From assembly GCA_933228895.1 (NCBI GenBank), contig OW121856.1:22027805-22091804 (forward strand): a DNA stretch of 64,000 bases. The letters are read 5' to 3'. Below, piece after piece: positions 11,521 to 24,374 of this stretch (positions within the stretch are counted from its first letter, which is position 1; every line of letters starts with the position of its first letter). Position numbers and translations under genes: made by a program. This DNA comes from Platycnemis pennipes (Eukaryota; Arthropoda; Insecta; Odonata; Platycnemididae). The notes beneath the pieces are model-generated. The model saw only the letters and a program-made list of their open reading frames with translations, was not told the origin of the DNA and ran no database searches.

Positions 11521-14470
11521 CATCCCTACATTGATGTTTTAATGTTTCAGGTCTTTGGGCTTAGTAAAATCTGCCCTTGGCAACCAGACCAATTTTTTGA
11601 CAATAAACCTTTTTTACCGATGGTTTTTGGGGCATTGATGTCTGTGAGTCCCCGAATTAAAAGTATTATAGAACTTCATAGCTCTTATTTGGCTAAAAAG
11701 TAGTCATATATTATAATCTAATATTTCTTTAGGTAAATTTGATAAAGGTTTTTATGGGCATTCATGTTTTCTTTCTGAAATTTTATATTCTATGAGCATT
11801 GGAATCTATAATACTTTTTAGCGCATTAAAATTTTAAATATTCATTTAATATAGGCAAAAATTCAAGTTCCGACATCATTGACGGGGGTTTACTGTTCAG
11901 GAATGTAAATTGACACATGATCGATAAGCATGGTATTAATGCGCAAATTTCACAGCGGATTCAACAATTCAACAGTGGACACAGAAGAAAAGGCTTCAGT
12001 ACGTGAATGCCAGCCGGATTCGGCAATCCGACGCTATTGCTTTCAGAAATAAATCTAGAGCCAGCACCTATGGGACAAAATTTGAGAAGCCTTCCTTTTC
12101 CTGGAACTGACGGAAATCGCCAATTTTCCGGGCCGACGAGTCAACCACCCTATGGAGAATCTCGATCTCAGAGCCTCTCGCCTTTTTCCCGACGGATATA
12201 ACACATGGTGACCAATAACCGTGTGTAAGCACTAGAAGAGCCGTGTGTGGGTGCACGAACACACCTGCACCTCTATGAGGCACCCTACAAGGCACCTCGA
12301 GGATATATGTGTACTAACTACATTTTTAGTGAATCTCAAGTATGTGTTTCTGCGTTGTAAAAACAGATGTTACTCGAACATGAGCTACTAAAATATTAGT
12401 TGGGATTAATATAATTTTCATCAGGAGTACATTCATTTCTATAGATGCATTGTGCTTGAACTCCAATTAGGGCTTTAAGTTGGCATGAGTTTGCAAAGTG
12501 AAGTACATACATTTTACAGATTCAATTCTTCCTACTCTGCCTATGTTACTCCAACGTATCTGATTATTATGTTTCCAACATTATCCCTAATTTTCTTGGG
12601 AAGAAAACATTTTAAATGAAGCTGCATAGACCTATATTTTCTAATCATTTTTTTATTGCGACGAGTGTAATACGTATTTTTCTTGAATATAAATAACGAT
12701 TTCAGCAAACCGATCATGTAATTCGCCTACAAAATCCAGCTCAAAAAAAATTACAGTCTGATGGCTATTGTTTGCTTGAATTCGATTCGATATGCTTTCA
12801 ATATTACCTCAAGTATACATTTTTTACTTGATTTGAACTCGGTAGGATTAAATTAGGTTAGACGCTGAAGTATAACTTAAGAGTTTTTACATAGAATGTG
12901 AAATTTTTTCAGAACTACATTTCTTACAATGACACTTATCTCTTATGTGCGTATTATTAATTGATTATTTGATCTTCCATAATTTTAGTTAGTAAACATG
13001 CAAGGCGAGATATCTTCCAATCATTAAAGCCAAGTAACATATCCTATATTCAGGCCACTACTTCTGCTCACAAATGTTTGGATCGGATGGTTCATATTTT
13101 ACCTTAAAATTATTTAACTCAAACAATTACAATTGAATAATTTTTATTATTGAAAATGATTTATTTGGCATATATATCCCATATATCATGAAGTTACTTT
13201 TACACAGTGCTCTCCACTCAAGTCTGATGTCCCCCATTATCTTATAATTAACTCTTTAAAACTCTTTTCTGTAATTGTCTATGTTATACATGTTTTTATT
13301 CATTTCTTATTATTTTTTACTTAGACATCCACATTAAAAGCCACCTTAAGTCTTCCTGCACGAAAATGAGTTTCAACTTGTACCCGATTGCATTACTTGT
13401 ATTTATTTTCAGAAATGTCTTAATACAATGTTGAAAAGAGTGTGTAAAAGATTTTATTCTAATACATCATATATACTAAGCACTGTATTCATTGCTTAAA
13501 AGTGAAGCACCATGCTCCAAGGAAAAGTATCTTTTGACAGTGCCATCTCTTTCCTGCAGAGTTTTCTAATAATAACCAAATCACCTTTACAGCTTTCACT
13601 GTTTAATCATATAACCTTGCTCTTATACCATCGCTTAAACAGCTAAAAGCAAACGATGATAATCTTGTGCATTATGATCAGGTTCAGCTACATCCTGATT
13701 GCTATCTGATGCTCTCTTGCCGAATACATGCATTGAAAAACTCTTAGAAACGAATCTTCCACCGCCATTAAGGAATATGTCATGAAGTAAATTATATTAA
13801 AGTAAATAAGGCTCAAGCAATCATGTCCGTCTCCTTCTGATTGGTCGGCGGAGAGGGGGGGAAGGGGCAGGATGAAATTAGAACATTACTCAAGCTGGTC
13901 AAGCTGTGTGATGAGACAGTTTTACCTAGTGGAATTTATGAAAGATTTTCACTGCATATTAATTCTAATTTCAAGAATGCATTAATCCGTGTTTTCATCT
14001 TGGTGGATGCTTCTTGTAAATTGAAGCAATTGAACTTGGTACCGGTGTCTAATGCTACAATAAATTTTGCCCCGATGAAGGAGTGGAAGCGTATTCTTCA
14101 ATTTTTAAGGTATTTACAAAAAAAATGAATTTAGTTTGAAAAATGGCGGCAATAAATTGAGAATTAAGTTTTAGACCGGGACAGAAGGGGAGATTGATAT
14201 AAAATAAAATGAAATTGGGGAACAATTGTGCGAGAGAAGTAGGAACATAATGCGATTTTCGGTAGGCAGACCGCCTAGTCAACCATTCAGATGCAGCCGG
14301 ATCTTTGAGATGTATAGTCATTATTCTGGATGTCTACCCCTTATGCTGTTGCTATTGTTGATATCATGTGAGACAGCCGACAGTATACGCCATTGCGCTA
14401 TTGAGGAAAGGTGGATATTGAGGAGGATGCAGCAATTCAGGGCTGGAGGTAGAGTCCATTTATAAAGAAA
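11521..14470. other. AT-rich stretch without recognisable genes
   Basis: Nothing coding is recognisable. About 12000-12310 is richer in GC and holds short, phase-less ORFs on both strands. It may be an unclassified repeat but has no visible termini. The rest is AT-rich filler. Confidence 0.5.
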
Positions 14471-14474
14471 AATT

Positions 14475-14705
14475 GTGGAGAGAAAATCGGTTTCCCTTTT
14501 GCTCAGATAGAAGCCATAAATGGTCCACGCTTTTGTCCCATTTGACGGATGGACTAAAGAAGCGCTACCCGCCCCGTACTTTAGTTCAAATATTCCAATG
14601 AGTAATCATCCAGCCAACATCGGGATACTATTCCTAGATTTTGAGATTAAAATCCAGTACTCTAGCCACCACACTTGCCAAATGCAACTATGATATGCAT
14701 ATTCA
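14475..14705 (-). mobile_element. tRNA-derived SINE, family A, copy 2 (with head)
   Basis: This copy keeps the tRNA-like head that copy 1 lacks. On the minus strand there is an A-box-like TGGTGGCTAGAGTACTGG at about 14661-14678, then a degenerate B box, GGAATAGTATCCCG, at about 14621-14634. The body follows, with CATCCGTCAAATGGGAC (near 14536-14552) and TTTTCTCTCCAC near 14473-14484, both shared with copies 1, 3 and 4. It is heavily mutated. Confidence 0.6.
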
Positions 14706-16084
14706 AGCGAAGTTAATGAGAGGGTGCTCTTTGTTCAGCTCTAGAGAGAATTTTCTCAATTATTTATGACGAAGGTACAATGTTTTTGAGACCACATAAG
14801 TAGTTTATTTGCAAATTCAATAACCTCTTTTATCCTGCCATGGAATCAAAATGCAATTAACTTGCTCAGATATACTGTGCTTCGAACTCGAAGGTTGGAA
14901 GGAATTGTGAGGGTAGTGCTCACACACATATTTACTATCACCCCCCTGCATTTGCATATAAGGAGAAGAAAGCACTTCCTTTTCCTGTAGGTACCGCCAG
15001 AATGACATGGTTACCTCAGCTACCTAGAGTTACCTCTGTAACTCAGCTTGGGTTTGGCTCGGCAACCAAAGTCTCTCTTGGGTTTGAGCACAACATCTGC
15101 GGTTATCCACTCAACGTTCAACCTGTAAGGATACTAGGAACTCCATTAGCAAGATTGTTCGTCACGATCACAAACTATAAAGGAAGCTGATTAACCCGAT
15201 TTCAGCGTTTGAACACAATCGTCTAAACATTTCAAATTTGTAACAAAAACGCATTGCACATAGAATACTCCTTTAAAAACGTACATTATTGAGGGAGAGC
15301 AAATAAATTTCTAGCATTCTCAGATGTTTCGCTAAAGGCTTGAGAGATTGTGTCGTGCCAAGAACACTCTCATAAAAACTGCTAACTTTTTCTATCCGTG
15401 GAAGTTTCCCGGCCAAATTTTCTCGAACGTATTTTCACCGCTAGGTTTCTCCTACGTGTATTGCGCACACAGAAAATCACACAGATGGACACACACTCAC
15501 ATACACAACTGCAGTCCTTCAGTCCTCAAAGGCGGTTGGGACCACCCTTACCAGAATTCTTCTTGTCGCGCCGCCAGTACGGTGATCGATTGCCTAACTT
15601 TGACGTTTCCGATCGGAGTGGAATTTCTAGTGTATGGAATCGGCGCTGAGGTTGCACCATTCCGTCTCGAAGATAAGGTGAGGGAGATTAAATGGCACTC
15701 TGGTCTCTTCAGGATGTCTGCTTTCTTTTGGAAATGCTGCTATAGTTTTAACTTTATCACACGTATCTTGTCCAACAGGAAATGAAAAACCTACTTTAGC
15801 GATGTCTGATAGTTATATCCACGGAAAGCGTTTCAGTTTTTTATAATAATACCTAATATAGATTAAGCCCAGTGTCATAATGTCTAATTAAATATGTTAT
15901 ATGTTTAATAAAACACAGTTGCACTCTTGTGTAGTTGAATTTAAAGTTAACTAATTGTTTCTATGTAAAGCAAATATAACTAGAGATTTTGACAACCTCC
16001 GAAGTAACTGGTCATCTAAATATAGGTACTGATAGCAAAAGATAGCAAGCATTTTAAAACCGTGTTAACACAGAACAGGGCCAT
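14706..16084. other. Stretch without recognisable genes
   Basis: Contains a moderately GC-rich part at about 15390-15690 with overlapping ORFs in two frames (145 and 83 codons). Their sequences match no known family, and the two frames shadow each other. A consensus-like splice donor (AAG|GTGAGG near 15675) exists there by chance or as an exon relic. I see no acceptor-flanked reading frame to support a gene. Confidence 0.4.
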
Positions 16085-16350
16085 ACTTTAGGTAGGTAAC
16101 AAGGTGGAGCAGGATTCTTCAGCAAAAGGAAGGACTGGTAGAGAGAAACCCGGCTTTGGCATTAGCCTGCTCGTGGGGAATGATTCGAAGGGATGCGTGG
16201 TTAGGCGTAAAATCTGAAGGTGATAGTATTGACCTTTAGGTGCTGTCCAAGGAGCAGTTATGTGAGGACCAGTATATCATTGAAAATTCTCAGCCAATAC
16301 CGGAAATCTAACCCAAATCTACAAGAAGGGAAGCCCCTTTACTGACCCAA
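16085..16350 (-). mobile_element. tRNA-derived SINE, family A, copy 3
   Basis: Same order of blocks as copy 1 on the minus strand: a decayed B box (GGGTTAGATTTCC near 16305-16317), TTTTACGCCTAACCACG in place of the GACGTTAAGCCGTGG block, GGCTAATGCC, and CCGGGTTTCTCTC near 16145. Diverged but alignable over about 250 bp. Confidence 0.6.
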
Positions 16351-18370
16351 ATAACTTACTCAGAAGATTCTGGTAGATTGCAGTAACTCAAAGTTCGTTA
16401 TTTGAAATACCCAAAAAAAACCCTTTTCAAGTCTATATCTGTTGTGAAGACGGAGTAGAATGTTTGAATGCCCTGTGCTACGGGCAAAAATACTTGTAGG
16501 AACTTATAAAATGGTACTGATTTTAAAAATGTATCCAACAAAGTAGCAAAGTTAATCCTCCTAATACTTTGTTATTTCCACATTCCCACCCAATCTTGGT
16601 CAAGTGTGCAAGGTTTCATTGTTTTACTTGCCTTGAAACGCAAAAAATTCATACTTTTATTCAGGTGTATGCAAGTGGCACCAGAGTTAAAACTTTTTAT
16701 TGCCTTCTTTTGATGTTTATTGCTTAGTGTAGGACCACCGTTTGTATAATAACATACTTTCATTCATAAACTGATACATAATGAGCTTCCCTAACTTTCG
16801 AAAATTATTATTGATTCATTCAATGGGTAACCTAATTTTATATAGGTTAATTAAATTGCTTTGGAAACCAAATCATTATCACTTCCAAGAATAATTGAAA
16901 ATACCTGCAGTTTTTCATCATATACATCAACATCATTAGCCAAGAGTCCATGGATTGGTTTGCAACATCTCTCTACTCTGAGGAGAAGATCAAGATTATC
17001 AAAACAGGTTAAAAATACTGATATTTCCGAAAAGTGAAAGGTTAACATGTAAATCAAGTTAGGGAGGCACAAAATATGACAGGTTAAGTGATAAACTACC
17101 TTTTTGTCATTATCAGTGAATAAGGTTTCAAAACAGGGCCGTGAATTGAAAAATTGCTCTACTCTAAATATAGCAATTTAAAAGGATATAGTATAAATGA
17201 TAGCGTTAATAGTGTAGACGTGATGACAAGAACTTAATGAAATATATGTGGAAAATAATTAATCGTTGTTGAGATGAAAACAAAGAAAACGTGACGTATT
17301 CTGTAAAGAAGAAAAGAAAAATTACGACCAAAAACTTATGATAGTGATAAAAAAGGATAGCGATATGATTGGGGAAATTTATTTGGAGATAAAGAAAGGA
17401 ACCACGAAGAATGGCTTTAGAACCAGGTGGAAGTAATGCGTGGACTACAAATACTAAATACGGGCTATCCACAGTTTGTAGAATCATTGAATTTCATTAG
17501 CAAGCTCTAATTATTGAATCTTTTAATTACATGTTCATTTTTTGTTTTTATTTTCACATTACACAGTGATAACTTTTTTATCATCAATGGCTTTTCCATT
17601 TTGTTTCATGTTCCCTATTTTGCAAGGCCTGAAGATGCATTTTTGTGTGGAAAGGAGTATTTTACACAAAAATTGATATTAATAAGCAATATTTATTTAT
17701 CCGATTCTCCTTTAATCAAAACCCTCATTAATGATTAAATTTATATTTTCGGGAATCAAAAATTATAATTTTACGAGGTACTTTCACACTTTGAAATACG
17801 AGTGTTGGTGTCTTTGCAGATGACTTTTCAACGTATTACATACGTTAAAACTTTTAGCAAATGATTGAAAAGAAGGATTAGGCGTTGTAATAAATGATTC
17901 CTAGAACTTTGAGGGATTGCATGGTATAGGGAGCGTTGATATCTATTTTTGGAATATATTTCATAATATAAGTCAACCTCAGTAATATTTAGTCATTGTT
18001 ATGCTTGTAAGAATAAAACAAACTTATCCGAAATCCATTTTGAACGGCTGTATCTTGTAAACATTCTTCTAGACCGGGTATTCAGTCAAGATTATTGTTT
18101 TTTCCACATTAGAAACTCCTGTATTGTGCATATCAACGATTGCAAGGCTATTCGCGGGTAGATCACAATATTTGAATTTTAATTTAAATTTATCAAGGTA
18201 AAACGTGAATTAATGCTCATTATATTATGTGATTAGTTTGTTCTTATTTTTGAGCATACATTTTGTGCGTCTACCTTTGCTGAAAAATGTTTGTCATATA
18301 TTTATTAATTTAATTGTACTCATATTATTTAATTTATTCAATAATTTATAATATAAATGTAATGATTCCA
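16351..18370. other. AT-rich stretch without recognisable genes
   Basis: Only short AT-rich ORFs with biased composition; no family recognised. Nothing else was seen. Confidence 0.5.
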
Positions 18371-18373
18371 TCG

Positions 18374-18396
18374 CTCCGGGAAGGAATTCCCCGGAG
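18374..18396. repeat. GC-rich hairpin CTCCGGG / CCCGGAG
   Basis: A 7-bp inverted repeat, CTCCGGG and CCCGGAG, separated by 9 bases. It is unusual against the surrounding AT-rich DNA and lies about 50 bases beyond the AATAAA that follows the minus-strand ORF at 18453-18695. It may be chance. Confidence 0.4.
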
Positions 18397-18452
18397 GAAG
18401 GAAGGGAACGTGCAACACACCTACTTTTCTGGGTGACACGGATTTATTGTTC

Positions 18453-18695
18453 TTACTTCTTGTACATCCTTGCGCCCACTGCCTGTGCTCCTGCTTTCTT
18501 ACCCCTGCATCGGACTATGCTCGCGTCCGCACGTGACCCACAGATTAAAATGTTATTGGCCGCCACGCTTGCAGCGTCTTTTCCCACCATCTCTGATTCC
18601 AGGGCTTTAACGTGACTCCGCATCCGGTCATAAGATGCCAACGGGATTCTTGTCGGTGACTGCGAGCGCGGTTCGCGTATGCACATAATTTGCAT
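18453..18695 (-). CDS. Unidentified 80-codon ORF with adjacent AATAAA
   Basis: An 80-codon minus-strand frame in a GC-richer island (18370-18700). It is rich in Arg, Ala and Ser, with segments such as YDRMRSHVKALESEMVGKD. The stop at 18453 is followed within 4 bases by AATAAA (minus strand, 18448-18443), a normal polyadenylation signal. That arrangement resembles the 3' end of a compact transposon gene or a retrocopy. I do not recognise the protein family. There is no membrane segment and no clear catalytic motif. The start is the first Met in the frame and is not supported by anything else. It could be chance. Confidence 0.25.
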   Translation of the reverse strand: MQIMCIREPRSQSPTRIPLASYDRMRSHVKALESEMVGKDAASVAANNILICGSRADASIVRCRGKKAGAQAVGARMYKK

Positions 18696-19134
18696 AAGTA
18701 TGTTATTAATATAATCTCAAAATTTCCAAATCTATTTCCAATTTTTTTTTGCTTTACCGCGAAGATCTAAATTATGCGGGCATATGTAGGGACTTCTTGC
18801 ATATTTTTGCAAATAGAAAGCTTTCATTTTATTTTAAATTAAAATTTGAGCAAAGACGAGGCAAAATCACATTTATAATTAGAGAATTACATCATAGGCT
18901 CTAAAATATGCCACAAAATACGCATACCACTCCCATGGTAGTTGAATTTTATCTAGGAATATTATGAAAAAATACATCTCTTTCAGTTTTTGTGCGCAAA
19001 ATAACATGTTACTTATGCAATGAGATTAAATATTATATTACTATTGTACACCGAAGGTAAATTATGCTTTTACCATTACAACGACTATCGTTTTTGAGAG
19101 TATTGAATACTTTAGTAATTTGTGTCATTATTCA

Positions 19135-19395
19135 TTAGGGGGGTAATAGGAAAGTGGTGGGCATTTTTCCAGAATCGAAGAAAAAACGGAGAGAAACCAG
19201 GCGTTGGAGTTAACCTGCAAAGCAGAAAGACAGCAAGCGGTCAGAAGCTTGACGGCTCATCCGAAGGACAGAAACCTGAACTTTAAGGGCCTTTCATGAA
19301 GCACTCAATTAAGAAGCAACATAATGATGTCAAAATTTGACTAGGCCAAGAATCATATGGTTAGAGGACCTGTATTTTAGTCACAACACCGATCT
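19135..19395 (-). mobile_element. tRNA-derived SINE, family A, copy 4
   Basis: Minus-strand blocks shared with copy 1: TTGAGTGCTTCATGAAAGG, AAAGTTCAGG, GTCCTTCGGATGAGCCGTC near 19254-19272, CCAACGCCTGGTTTCTCTCC near 19187-19206. No usable promoter boxes remain. Confidence 0.6.
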
Positions 19396-20119
19396 ACTTG
19401 CCGCTAAAATATGGTTAACCTATCTCGTAGACTTAAGTAACGCATTAAGCAACGCATTTTACCTTTTATTTGTCAACTTTCGTGAGCACATATGTTATCA
19501 ACTTGAGTAGTAGATGGGTGTAACGCATAAGATTTTGCATCTAGAGAGATTTATGCAAGAGACAGCAGTTACGGGATGAATCGGGCAGCGCGGCAGGTGA
19601 GGGTACTGGCTATCATTATGAATAAAATCCGGTAATCTAAATTACTACCAAATTAAAATTGAATTAAGGAAAGCTCAGCAGCTTATGTACATCATGATAT
19701 ATGATATTATGGGTCAATTGAATTTGTAGAATTTTTGAACGCTGACAAAATATTGCTCTCAACTTTGCACCGGTTTTTTGGGATATTTCTACCACATCCA
19801 AATTATCAAAAGCAAACACTATGAAAAACGTGCTAACGTACACCTCATCTTTATAGTGCATTATTAACTACTAATATGCTGATAACGATGTGAGAATCTT
19901 TCTGAAGTAATATAATTAATTATATTTTTTTAATATGCCACAGTATAACTTTGCCGATTCAAACATTCGAACATACATTTAAAAAAATGGAATATTTCCT
20001 TGAGAAGAAGTCTTATTCAGTCGTAACAGTTGTAGTTTAACAAAAATTTGCACCTCCTTATGCTTATACATACAATACAATTCAGGAACGGGCGTAATGA
20101 GTCCAAGAGAATACATTTT
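19396..20119. other. AT-rich stretch, nothing recognised
   Basis: No repeat, ORF or RNA gene could be supported here. Confidence 0.5.
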
Positions 20120-20330
20120 AACTGTAGCTTTCTGGACACCCCCATCTAAAATGCTCGCGATTCGATTTTCTGATTGTCAGAACTTCTTAGGAAATCGCAG
20201 GTGGCCCAGGGAAAGGAACTGGCCCCCCTACCCTGAATGGGTGAATTTCACATGCAATTGTCTTAGTACGGGGTGAGCTCTACTCTCACTTATCAAAATC
20301 CAACCTTCGGGTTGAATCATGAGTGAGTAG
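20120..20330 (+). mobile_element. SINE family B, copy 2 (head missing or decayed)
   Basis: Matches the body and 3' end of the copy at 55516-55765 base by base over long runs: GGTGGCCCAGGGAAAGGAAC, GGTGAGCTCTAC, and the end block CCAACCTTCGGGTTGAATCA. The tRNA-like head is not recognisable here, so the copy is 5'-truncated or decayed. Confidence 0.75.
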
Positions 20331-21288
20331 CTTTCTTTAACTCCAATTACCACCCTCGGTTAGTATTTCGTGTGCAAGGATTTTCGGCATTGCATTTAAT
20401 CAGCCGGATTTGCTATTTGATACCTGGATATTAACTTCACTGAGCCAGAAGTATTGAAAGACATGGAAAATAAAATAGGTGGTTTTAAAATCTCCCAGTG
20501 ATGCCACTATGGCCGGTCACTTCAATATTTTTCTCGTTTTCTTTTCATGTGAATCTGTTCTTGTTTTTGTAGCAATGGGCTTGGTGTGATTTTGTTTAAC
20601 TTGCTTCTTACCACATAAAAAGTTTTTCCGAGAAATGATGGCAAGACGTGGCAGGAAAATGTTTGAAAAACGGTTTTTGGAAGGAAAAAAAAATGAGAAG
20701 CAAATAGCAATTTAGCCAAAATCGTAATATTAGGGTACCGCCACTTTGCTAGGTAAGCGATAAAAATTCTAGGACTTCAATTTACCGAGAAAATTGCCAC
20801 CTTTATTCCCGAATAGCGAGTTGTACTACCTAAAGTAAATTACCGGTGCTTTTCTGGTGCTATCCACAAATTGGCTGGTGTGCGTGGCTTCTGGATTTCA
20901 CCTTAAGTACGTGGTTATATATTGGTTATATATAATAAATTGGTCGTTTTTTTAAGTCCGTGACCAAAATGTTGCAACGGCGATAATGTTATTATTGTTT
21001 CTATTTACCAGTAAAAAAGTAATTTGTTCTCAATACCACATAATTTTCTACAAAAACTTGTTTTAATGATCTTCCAAAAAAATTGCAGCTTATTTCATTA
21101 TTTCAACTAGCTTTTTATTGGGGGTAACTCAACATAGACTGTTGATGAAACCTATGTCAAAAAGGTTATTTTCCCAAACATTGAATTTAAGCAATTGATA
21201 AATTCAACATACTCTTATTTCGTAAAATGTCATATGTAGTACCAGTTCTGATTACTAGTGGCGTAAAATGTGGATTTTTGTTCCCTGC
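20331..21288. other. AT-rich stretch, nothing recognised
   Basis: Only short ORFs with AT-driven composition. No feature supported. Confidence 0.5.
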
Positions 21289-21291
21289 TAA

Positions 21292-22178
21292 TTCTACATC
21301 TACATCTACACGATACCCTGCAAGCCACCGCGAGGGTGTGTGGCAGGGGGTGAAGATCACCAAGCATACACTACTAACATGCAAGCAAGCAACTAAAGGG
21401 TCTCATGCAACTAGATTGTTAGTATCTATATTATTTGAGGGGTTAATACATGCATCATGCACTACAGAATACTCTAAAATATTTCCTCTACCTATCCCTT
21501 TCCTATGCTGCCTATTCTGTTCTCTTATAGTACGGGGGAAAAATGCCATTTTGAATCTATTAGTACGACAATCTATCTCTCTAATCTTATTTATCTGGTC
21601 GAATTTAGCATAATACGCTGGTGTTTTTAATATGTGCCTAACATCTTCAGTAAAGCTATCCGATTGAAATTTCTCCAATAGATTTAATCTGGACCTTAAC
21701 CTATGCTCTGATAATGATTCCCACCCTAATTCTTGTATTAATTCTGATACACTACTCAACCTATCGTAAAACCTTTTGACGAACCTAGCTGCTCTACGCT
21801 GCACACTGTCTAGTTCTCTCATCAAACCTAATTCATTAGGATCCCATACACTGGCTGCATACTCAAGGTGGGGCCTAACTAGTGAAAAGTAGCATCGCTC
21901 TTTTGTCTTCTCATCACATTTCCCAAGTACTCTTTTTATAAATCCTAGCTTTCTCTTCGCTCGGCCGCATATTTCCCTTATGTGTCTTCCCCACGATAAA
22001 TCTTTAGTGATTGTTACACCTAAATATCTTACGGTTTCAACGTTTTCGATCTTCGTGTTATTAATTCTATAGGATCGCTCTATCGAATTATTCCTCCTCC
22101 AAAAATTGATAGCTACACACTTTTTAAGGTTGAGTTCTAACTGCCATTTGTCGCACCACTCTTTACCACTCAATTAAA
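21292..22178 (-). mobile_element. CR1-like LINE, 5'-truncated, TAGATG tail
   Basis: A non-LTR retrotransposon fragment reading right to left. It has the C-terminal part of the reverse transcriptase ORF (21403-22173) and a short 3' region with the family block CACACACCCTCGCGGTGG. It ends in a GTAGATGTAGATGTAGA tail at 21292-21311. The copy begins in mid-ORF, so it is 5'-truncated. Only AATT is shared at the two edges, so the target duplication is unclear. The family is judged CR1/Jockey-like from the ORF end and the microsatellite tail. Confidence 0.85.
21403..22173 (-). CDS. CR1-like LINE ORF2 C-terminal part, open frame
   Basis: A 256-codon uninterrupted frame, the cleanest transposon frame in the window. 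It covers the region after the reverse transcriptase catalytic box. WCDKWQLELNLKKC near the start and VRYLGVTITKDLSWGRHIRE near residue 48 belong to the end of the RT. A KLGFIKR block and the conserved RPHLEYAASVWDP / LDSVQRRAARFV block follow at about residues 102-131. No endonuclease and no YxDD box are present because the copy is truncated. The first Met is only the first in the remaining frame. The lack of stops over 770 bases suggests a fairly recent insertion compared with the three related copies. Function alone is impossible. Confidence 0.8.
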   Translation of the reverse strand: MSGKEWCDKWQLELNLKKCVAINFWRRNNSIERSYRINNTKIENVETVRYLGVTITKDLSWGRHIREICGRAKRKLGFIKRVLGKCDEKTKERCYFSLVRPHLEYAASVWDPNELGLMRELDSVQRRAARFVKRFYDRLSSVSELIQELGWESLSEHRLRSRLNLLEKFQSDSFTEDVRHILKTPAYYAKFDQINKIREIDCRTNRFKMAFFPRTIREQNRQHRKGIGRGNILEYSVVHDACINPSNNIDTNNLVA

Positions 22179-23935
22179 TTACATATGGAAATCAATACGG
22201 GAAAGCTTAGAAAAGTCGTTCTATTTTTCGACCATTTGGTAACATTTTCATCATTTAATTTGAATTAACGATAATGACGTTTAGTTGAGTTATTCAATTA
22301 CAGGAACGTTTTTATTGATATTCTTTACCCTTGATGCTTTGCCGACAAATAAAATGAAGTTATTACAATTTCATTCCACCTCTTTCTCCTCATGTTTATA
22401 CAATTCGTTTCATTATTAGGTGTATAGTATTTGAAAGCTGATAGCAATTACGAAGAAACCTGCTCTAAACTTACCCTACTTGTATTCGATAGCATGGAAA
22501 GTGTATGTATATGGTAAATGATTACGAAGCTAAGGGGAGAACTTAAAAACTTTTTACGGGAAATACTTAGAACCCTCATAAGAAGAAAACAGTGACATGT
22601 ATATGCATGTGTAAAAATTAATTTTTAATTTGCATTTTTTTCAATTCATTTAGGATGAAATACGAGTAAAATGAGAATATTTTATTAAAAACGATCTTCA
22701 TGAATGTAGGGAAAACAAGAATTGCAATCTAGCCTGGAATAACCAAAGTAGAATTGACTGCTAATACGCGCATTAGCACGTTTTCTGCCGATGCTTTTGC
22801 AAATCATGCTATTTTTTATGACTTTGACATTGTAAGCACAAGCACAATTTTAGTGAATACTTGGTAAGATCTTTCATTAAAAGACGTTACCAATTTTTAT
22901 TGGTATTGCCTTACTTCGTATAGCTTCTGCCTTACTTCCATGACATATGAGGAGTATTGTGGGTCCACCTTTAAATAACTTCTCCATTAGATGAGCCTTG
23001 GGAAAGCGTAAACTGAACGCAATGGAGAAAACTTTGTGTTAGTTAAGCCAAAAGTGGAATATACAAGATTACAAAATGGCAAACGTTAAATAAAGCATAT
23101 CAATATAAATGTATTAAATAGAGCAGGGATTAGAAAATAGTAGGATACGGGACTTAAAATGATCTAAGTACGTCTTCATGAGCCATTAATGTATATTATG
23201 CATTTACGTACTAATTGTTATATCTTTTCTCGCATAGTGAATAAAGAGTGAAATTAGTAGCATTTCCACATGTAACACTCCAAAGCATTTTCTCATATGG
23301 TAGTATTCTTAAAGTTTACCAGTCCTGTTTAATGAATTGGAGTAAAATCAAATTAGCTTTATTATTTCACACTGTTTATATTAGGTACACCTCGATCGGT
23401 TTCTCAAGGGACAACTTAGTGCAAGAACCAGATAATGACCACTTTTTGCGAAAATGAGATTTCCACATACACATGAAGCCCTTCCTACCCTTTACCAGTA
23501 CACATAGTCATTTTCGATGGTAAGTTCTAAATAAGTTCAGCAGACATTGTTGGATTTTTACGTTCTGCTCTTTGAGTGCAAGAACCAGAGAATAGCCGGA
23601 GTTTTCTCGAAACTTCACTATTGGTTATTATCTTGTTCATGCACTCAGGTCTTCATTATTTCCCCTTGAAAATGTATGGGCTAAGGATTTATAAGTATTA
23701 ACTAACATCAAATATTGATGCAGACGTTTTTCTGTCACAAAATTCACGACCAAGAACAAACTAGGCTTAGTATATTTTAGAAATATTTTCCACATGTTTA
23801 TATTTCTTCGGAATCCTTCGTGCCCTAATACTTTTTTCGTACCTGTACACCCTATGCCGTATGCCATGACTCTCAATCGGTCGTGTCTATGTGGTCATGC
23901 TTCATTAGGCTTTTTTAGGAAGGTAATGTACCTTT
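22179..23935. other. AT-rich stretch, nothing recognised
   Basis: No coding, RNA or repeat unit could be supported. Confidence 0.5.
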
Positions 23936-23939
23936 CTCT

Positions 23940-24330
23940 CGTTCTGAGCTGGAAGGGAAAGTGCTAGGAGAAAAATTAGGCCCGCCAACCGACGTCTATC
24001 TCAAACACACTGGCGGTTCTCCTCTCGAGAGGCCGACCCTTTCAGTGTGAGATGTCAGCATCCCTCTCCTCTACTGCGGCACAGGAGAAAAAATTCCTTC
24101 ACTCCCATACCCTCTGGAAAAGGGTTGGTCCTCTGAAGTGGCCGGAGGGGTCTTCTATCCTTTGGGCGGTTACCCCAGGCAGCCGTCTTGATGCGTGCCA
24201 TCAAGGATTGGGTGGAGAGTGACAGAGAGTGGGAACATAAAAAGGCATTCACGAGAGTGGCTACTTGCAGTACGATCTTTCATTCCAGTTACAACTATTG
24301 CTATTTGTCTCTCTCTAAAGTGTACAGCAT
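23940..24330. other. GC-richer unclassified segment next to a LINE fragment
   Basis: Clearly richer in GC than its flanks, with short mirrored ORFs. It contains GGCGGTTCTCCTCTCGAGAG and a purine-rich end near 24205-24235. No terminal repeats or known domain were found. It could be an unlisted repeat or an old regulatory island. Confidence 0.3.
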
Positions 24331-24374
24331 CTCTCTAGATATGCAGAAAATATGAATGATTAAAAACTATAATC

